This document shows positions 14,176 through 17,170 of a stretch of 17,170 nucleotides of DNA, in pieces. Positions within the stretch are counted from its first letter, which is position 1; every line of letters begins with the position of its first letter. The notes beneath the pieces were generated by a model. It did no database searches. It was given only the letters and a program-made list of their open reading frames with translations, and was not told where the DNA came from. This DNA comes from JAFGIT01 sp016929465 [NCBI: Candidatus Coatesbacteria bacterium] (GTDB lineage: Bacteria; B130-G9), in assembly GCA_016929465.1 (NCBI GenBank), contig JAFGIT010000085.1, positions 1-17,170 on the forward strand, read 5' to 3'. Position numbers and translations under genes: made by a program.

Positions 14176-15066
14176 CTAGGGGAGTCGTTTGATGAGGGCG
14201 GCTCGGGGGTGGCCGGATAGGTCGGGAATGAATATTGGTTCGGTGAGGGTGGCGCTGTGGGCGTGCCAGATGGCGGTTATGTTGGGGGGCATGTCGGGTG
14301 CGATCTCGAAGATCAATGCAGCATTCGGGGCGAGGAATGCAGCAGCCAATTGCATTAGCCGGGGGTAGTAATCGAGCCCATCGGGACCCCCGTAGAGCGC
14401 TATCGAGGGCTCATAATCTCTTACCTCCGGCTGCAGGTGCTTAAGCTCTTCGCTGGAAATATATGGAGGATTGCTTACGATAAGATCGACGTTCCCACCG
14501 AGAGACTTCAGAGAGAGCGGTTCTGCCATGTCGCACCGTATGAGGAATATGCTGTCCGTAAGATTTTCACGAGCCGAGTTGGCCCTTGCCGCTCTTACTG
14601 CCTCGGGCGAAATGTCGGTTGCGATTATCCTGCATTTTCCCTTCAGCTCAGTGGCGATGGCGATCGCGATTGCCCCTGAACCTGTGCCAATATCCAATAT
14701 AGTCGAGACCGAGCCTCCTCTCGCGTTGATTCTCTCTTTGGTCAGGTGCACCATAGCAGCCTCGACGAGCGTCTCCGTTTCGGGGCGAGGTATGAGCACG
14801 CCGGGAGACATGGCGAGACCGATTGACCAGAACTCGCGGTGTCCTATTATATATTGGACCGGCTCTCTGCTTATCCTGCGGGAGGTCAGCTCGCTGAGTT
14901 TTTCCAACTGAGGCTCGGTAAGCATCTCGTCGTGCATCAAGGAGAGTCTATCTCGTTCTACACTCATGCAGTGAGCAAGGAGCAGTTCAGCGTCAAGCCG
15001 CGGTGTGGCCACCCCCGCGTCAGATAGCTCCTTAGTGACCGTTCTTAAACTCTCTCCGACTCTCAC
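14176..15066 (-). CDS. prmC: Peptide chain release factor N5-glutamine methyltransferase
   Basis: The product is 296 aa, the usual length for this family. It methylates the glutamine of the GGQ motif of class I release factors using S-adenosylmethionine, in the cytoplasm. Visible motifs are VGESLRTVTKELSDAGVATP in the N-terminal helical domain, EPVQYIIG (68-75), VLIPRPETETL (90-100), the SAM-binding loop ILDIGTGSGAIAIAIA (123-138) and the substrate-binding NPPY (199-202). GTG 15066 gives the standard family N-terminus; the binding site is weak. The gene is divergent from ackA. Its common partner prfA is not in the window. Confidence 0.93.
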   Translation of the reverse strand: MRVGESLRTVTKELSDAGVATPRLDAELLLAHCMSVERDRLSLMHDEMLTEPQLEKLSELTSRRISREPVQYIIGHREFWSIGLAMSPGVLIPRPETETLVEAAMVHLTKERINARGGSVSTILDIGTGSGAIAIAIATELKGKCRIIATDISPEAVRAARANSARENLTDSIFLIRCDMAEPLSLKSLGGNVDLIVSNPPYISSEELKHLQPEVRDYEPSIALYGGPDGLDYYPRLMQLAAAFLAPNAALIFEIAPDMPPNITAIWHAHSATLTEPIFIPDLSGHPRAALIKRLP

Positions 15067-15275
15067 TATCCCAGGCTCCCTGAATCCATGTCACCATCTG
15101 CTGACTGTGTTGTTATACTCACACCTACTGCAGATCGATCCGGGCATTGTACTTCTTTGCCTTTCTCTTTTTGACCTTGCAAACGATAAATCGTATGGTA
15201 TAAAGTGCTTCTTTCGCCTGCAAAATAGCAGGAAATGGCCAAAAGGTAACCTAAACCGGAAAATTGAGGAACATT
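15067..15275. promoter_or_regulatory. Divergent intergenic region between prmC and ackA
   Basis: The plus strand carries TTGACC (15171-15176), a 17-base spacer and TATGGT (15194-15199), a good sigma-70 match, which would give a leader of about 70 bases before ackA. No clear promoter for prmC was found in the remaining sequence. Confidence 0.5.
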
Positions 15276-16592
15276 ATGGCTGAGATTATTTTATCTTTGA
15301 ACTGTGGCAGCTCTTCGGCGAAATACCAGGTCTATCACTGGGAAGAGAAGAAGATCATGGCGAAGGGCATCGTCGAGCGAGTTACAATCGGCGACTCGTT
15401 TATCAAGCACGAGGTCCCAGGCAGAGATGAATTTGTCGAGCACCGCGAGTGCCCGAATCATAAGAATGCGCTCGCGTTGATAATAGAGATACTAACCCGC
15501 AAAGGACCCGGGGTTCTTGACGACATTTCTGAGATAAGTGCTGTCGGTCACAGGGTGGTCCACGGTGGTGAAAAGTTCGCGAAGTCAGTTCGCATCACCG
15601 AGGAATCTCTGAAGACTTTCAAGGACCTCTGTCCTCTGGCTCCGCTGCACAATCCACCGAACATTCAGGGAATCGAGGCCGCGATGGAGGTCCTTCCAGA
15701 TGTTCCGCACATCGCGGTTATGGATACCGCCTTTTTGCAGACGATGCCTGCAACGAGCTACATCTACGCAGTGCCTTACGAGTGGTATGAGAAGTACGGC
15801 GTGCGGCGCTATGGTTTTCATGGAACTTCTCACCTATATGTATCGAAGCGCGCGGCGGTAATGTTGAAGAAGGGCCCGTTCGAATGCAACCTGATCACCT
15901 GCCACATCGGAAATGGTGTCAGCTTCACGGCGATCAAAAATGGCGTTGCGTTCGACCACTCGATGGGGCTGACCCCGCTCGAAGGCCTCGTCATGGGAAC
16001 CAGGAGTGGTGACCTGGATCCGGCCATCATCCCATTCATCTGTGGCAAGACCGGCATGAGCGTTGATGATGTCGAGAAGGTCCTGAATAAGAAGAGTGGG
16101 CTCCTCGGGATTACCGGGAAGTTCACTGACCGTCGCGACATCCTGAAGGCCGCCGATGAGGGCGACAAGCGGGCGAAGCTCGCGATCGAGATCGAGGCCT
16201 ATCGCATACGGAAGTACATCGGTGCCTACTATGCAGCGCTCGGTCGTCTGGACGCGGTCGTCTTTACGGCTGGCGTAGGCGAGATGAGCCCCGAGATTCG
16301 CGGCATGGCACTCGAGGGTATGGAGCCAATGGGCATCAAGATCGACAAGGAGCGCAACGAAGCAGCTCACACGAGGAATAAAGAGCTCGTAATAAGCGCT
16401 GATGATTCGAAGGTCAAGGTGCTCGTTATCCCCACGGATGAGGAGTACGTCTTCACCGCGGATGTGGTTGCGATTCTCGAGGATCGGTATGATATTCACA
16501 CCAACTTCGAATACTCTTTCCAGCGTCCCGATTACGTGAATAAGATGCGTGAAGAGGCATACGCGAAGGAGCTCGAGGCGAGTAAAGGCTAG
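15276..16592 (+). CDS. ackA: Acetate kinase
   Basis: The product is 438 aa. ATG 15276 follows GAGGA at six bases and gives the standard N-terminus (MAEIILSLNCGSSSAKYQ); an in-frame TTG at 15264 is discounted. The enzyme converts acetyl phosphate plus ADP to acetate plus ATP, the last step of fermentative acetate formation. Expected active-site residues are in place with an offset of two from the Methanosarcina enzyme: N9, R93 in GHRVVHGG, H125 in PLHNPPN, D150 in DTAF, H182 in FHGTSH, R243 in GTRSGD and E389 in PTDEEY. The usual DTAFHQTMP reads DTAFLQTMP and DTSMGFTPLEG reads DHSMGLTPLEG; these are family variations near the active site. About 30 extra C-terminal residues extend past the common end. 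No phosphate acetyltransferase gene is in view. Confidence 0.95.
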   Translation: MAEIILSLNCGSSSAKYQVYHWEEKKIMAKGIVERVTIGDSFIKHEVPGRDEFVEHRECPNHKNALALIIEILTRKGPGVLDDISEISAVGHRVVHGGEKFAKSVRITEESLKTFKDLCPLAPLHNPPNIQGIEAAMEVLPDVPHIAVMDTAFLQTMPATSYIYAVPYEWYEKYGVRRYGFHGTSHLYVSKRAAVMLKKGPFECNLITCHIGNGVSFTAIKNGVAFDHSMGLTPLEGLVMGTRSGDLDPAIIPFICGKTGMSVDDVEKVLNKKSGLLGITGKFTDRRDILKAADEGDKRAKLAIEIEAYRIRKYIGAYYAALGRLDAVVFTAGVGEMSPEIRGMALEGMEPMGIKIDKERNEAAHTRNKELVISADDSKVKVLVIPTDEEYVFTADVVAILEDRYDIHTNFEYSFQRPDYVNKMREEAYAKELEASKG

Positions 16593-16747
16593 AATCGGCA
16601 TCGATTCAGTTTAGGTTTCATCCCGATTCCGCGTTCGGTGCTCGAGGCTCTCGGACGCCGCACCTTAGTTCCGCGTCGATGGGAGAGGCTGCGCAGGTCG
16701 AATCAGCGTTTCGACAGGGAATCGGGAGCTCGAAACCAGTATCTCGC
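16593..16747. other. Intergenic region between ackA and the tRNA genes
   Basis: A long-range inverted repeat TCCCGATTCC (16621-16630) and GGAATCGGGA (16718-16727) encloses a smaller GGTGC/GCACC hairpin. No T-run follows. It may contain the ackA terminator or an unrecognised small RNA. No gene is supported. Confidence 0.3.
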
Positions 16748-16777
16748 TTGACAGATTCACACCTTCGGTATTATGTT
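16748..16777 (+). promoter_or_regulatory. Promoter of the tRNA pair
   Basis: TTGACA (16748-16753) and TATGTT (16772-16777) are separated by 18 bases. The -10 ends 10 bases before the mature tRNA-Ile start, as is common for stable RNA promoters. Confidence 0.6.
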
Positions 16778-16787
16778 TGTTTCCGAT

Positions 16788-16861
16788 GGGCCTATAGCTC
16801 AGGTGGTTAGAGCGCGCGCCTGATAAGTGCGAGGTCCCTGGTTCGAGTCCAGGTAGGCCCA
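16788..16861 (+). tRNA. tRNA-Ile(GAT)
   Basis: The cloverleaf is complete: acceptor GGGCCTA/TAGGCCC, D-stem GCTC/GAGC, anticodon stem CGCGC/GTGCG around CTGATAA with anticodon GAT, and T-stem CCTGG/CCAGG with loop TTCGAGT. The discriminator is A and CCA is not encoded. GAT reads AUC and AUU isoleucine codons. Confidence 0.97.
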
Positions 16862-16902
16862 AAATCAAATTCCAAGTGCTTTGGATTTGAGCGAGAAATT
16901 AT

Positions 16903-16975
16903 GGGGGTGTAGCTCAGTTGGGAGAGCACCTGCTTTGCACGCAGGGGGTCAGCGGTTCGAATCCGCTCATCTCCA
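16903..16975 (+). tRNA. tRNA-Ala(TGC)
   Basis: Acceptor GGGGGTG pairs with CATCTCC using two G-U pairs. D-stem GCTC/GAGC, anticodon stem CCTGC/GCAGG with anticodon TGC, and T-stem AGCGG/CCGCT with loop TTCGAAT are intact. CCA is not encoded. It lies 41 bases after tRNA-Ile and is probably co-transcribed with it. Confidence 0.97.
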
Positions 16976-17000
16976 TTTCCTTCCTCAGGGCATCTTCCCT

Positions 17001-17170
17001 CTAGTCCGAGATTTCGGACGGTGGCAGTGATTCCGCGAGAATCGCCCTATTTCCAGCTTTCTTCTTCGCCGCGTTCAGCGCCTTATGGGCAAGGGCCATC
17101 AGGTCCTTGTGATTGTCGGCATCGTCCGGGAAGGTCGCGAGACCGAAGCTTGCGGTTATCTCCTGATCGA
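17001..17170 (-). CDS. GGDEF-domain protein, C-terminal fragment (probable diguanylate cyclase)
   Basis: Only the last 56 residues are in the window; the start and the GG(D/E)EF motif lie beyond its right edge. The visible part reads ITASFGLATFPDDADNHKDL, then ALAHKALNAAKKKAGNRAIL, the typical end of a GGDEF domain (VTVSxGVA...ADxALYxAKxxGRN). Two usual positions differ: AD is AH and the tyrosine of ALY is Asn. Such domains make the second messenger c-di-GMP from two GTP, or sense it when degenerate. Activity cannot be judged without the rest. It is convergent with the tRNA genes. Confidence 0.75.
   Translation of the reverse strand, partial: DQEITASFGLATFPDDADNHKDLMALAHKALNAAKKKAGNRAILAESLPPSEISD

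Noticed and set aside
16665-16868. 67-codon ORF on the minus strand
   Set aside because: It is antisense to tRNA-Ile; the GLEPGTSHLSGARSNHLSYRP pattern type is a well-known false protein produced by reading tRNA genes backwards.

Overview
The window looks like chromosomal DNA from an uncultured Gram-negative-like bacterium with moderate GC content. That is a guess from content: gingipain-type C25 peptidases, secreted right-handed beta-helix proteins with type I signal peptides, and a standard housekeeping block (prmC, ackA, tRNA-Ile, tRNA-Ala, a GGDEF protein). No phylum can be fixed from the sequence alone, and no phage, transposon or CRISPR signal was seen.

Layout. Positions 1-1045 hold a strong terminator, structured non-coding DNA and at best a very short ORF. 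Positions 1046-8121 form a plus-strand series: three secreted beta-helix proteins (613, 582 and 561 aa) and one tiny secreted protein (79 aa). Each is followed within 16-28 bases by a gene for a 37-38 residue peptide. A further, frameshifted peptide copy closes the series. Positions 8181-13881 run on the minus strand and hold two paralogous C25 cysteine peptidases (781 and 784 aa). Each is preceded by a 40-residue peptide of the same family and by a promoter, a leader with shared possible RNA structure, and a related terminator. The two blocks converge at about 8120-8187. From 14176 on the content is housekeeping.

The main discovery is the peptide family: six intact genes and one relic. Most were too short for routine ORF calling. 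They share an N-terminal YEAP(K/R)V-like motif, a conserved C-terminal half built around LGPSLSCTGFGGS, and a C-terminal cysteine in every copy. Synonymous codon differences between copies show selection on the protein. They look like precursors of a ribosomally made, modified peptide (RiPP-like), but no modifying enzyme or exporter lies in the window. All five large partner proteins share a C-terminal fibronectin-III-like tail of about 115-120 residues, with WETGxEIDNAGF and VDIDTxGxWTAHGP signatures. The repeated unit is therefore one small peptide plus one secreted protein carrying the common tail. How the two cooperate (peptide matured by the C25 peptidase, peptide as a cell-surface partner, or an unrelated co-regulated product) is inference and is set out in the findings.
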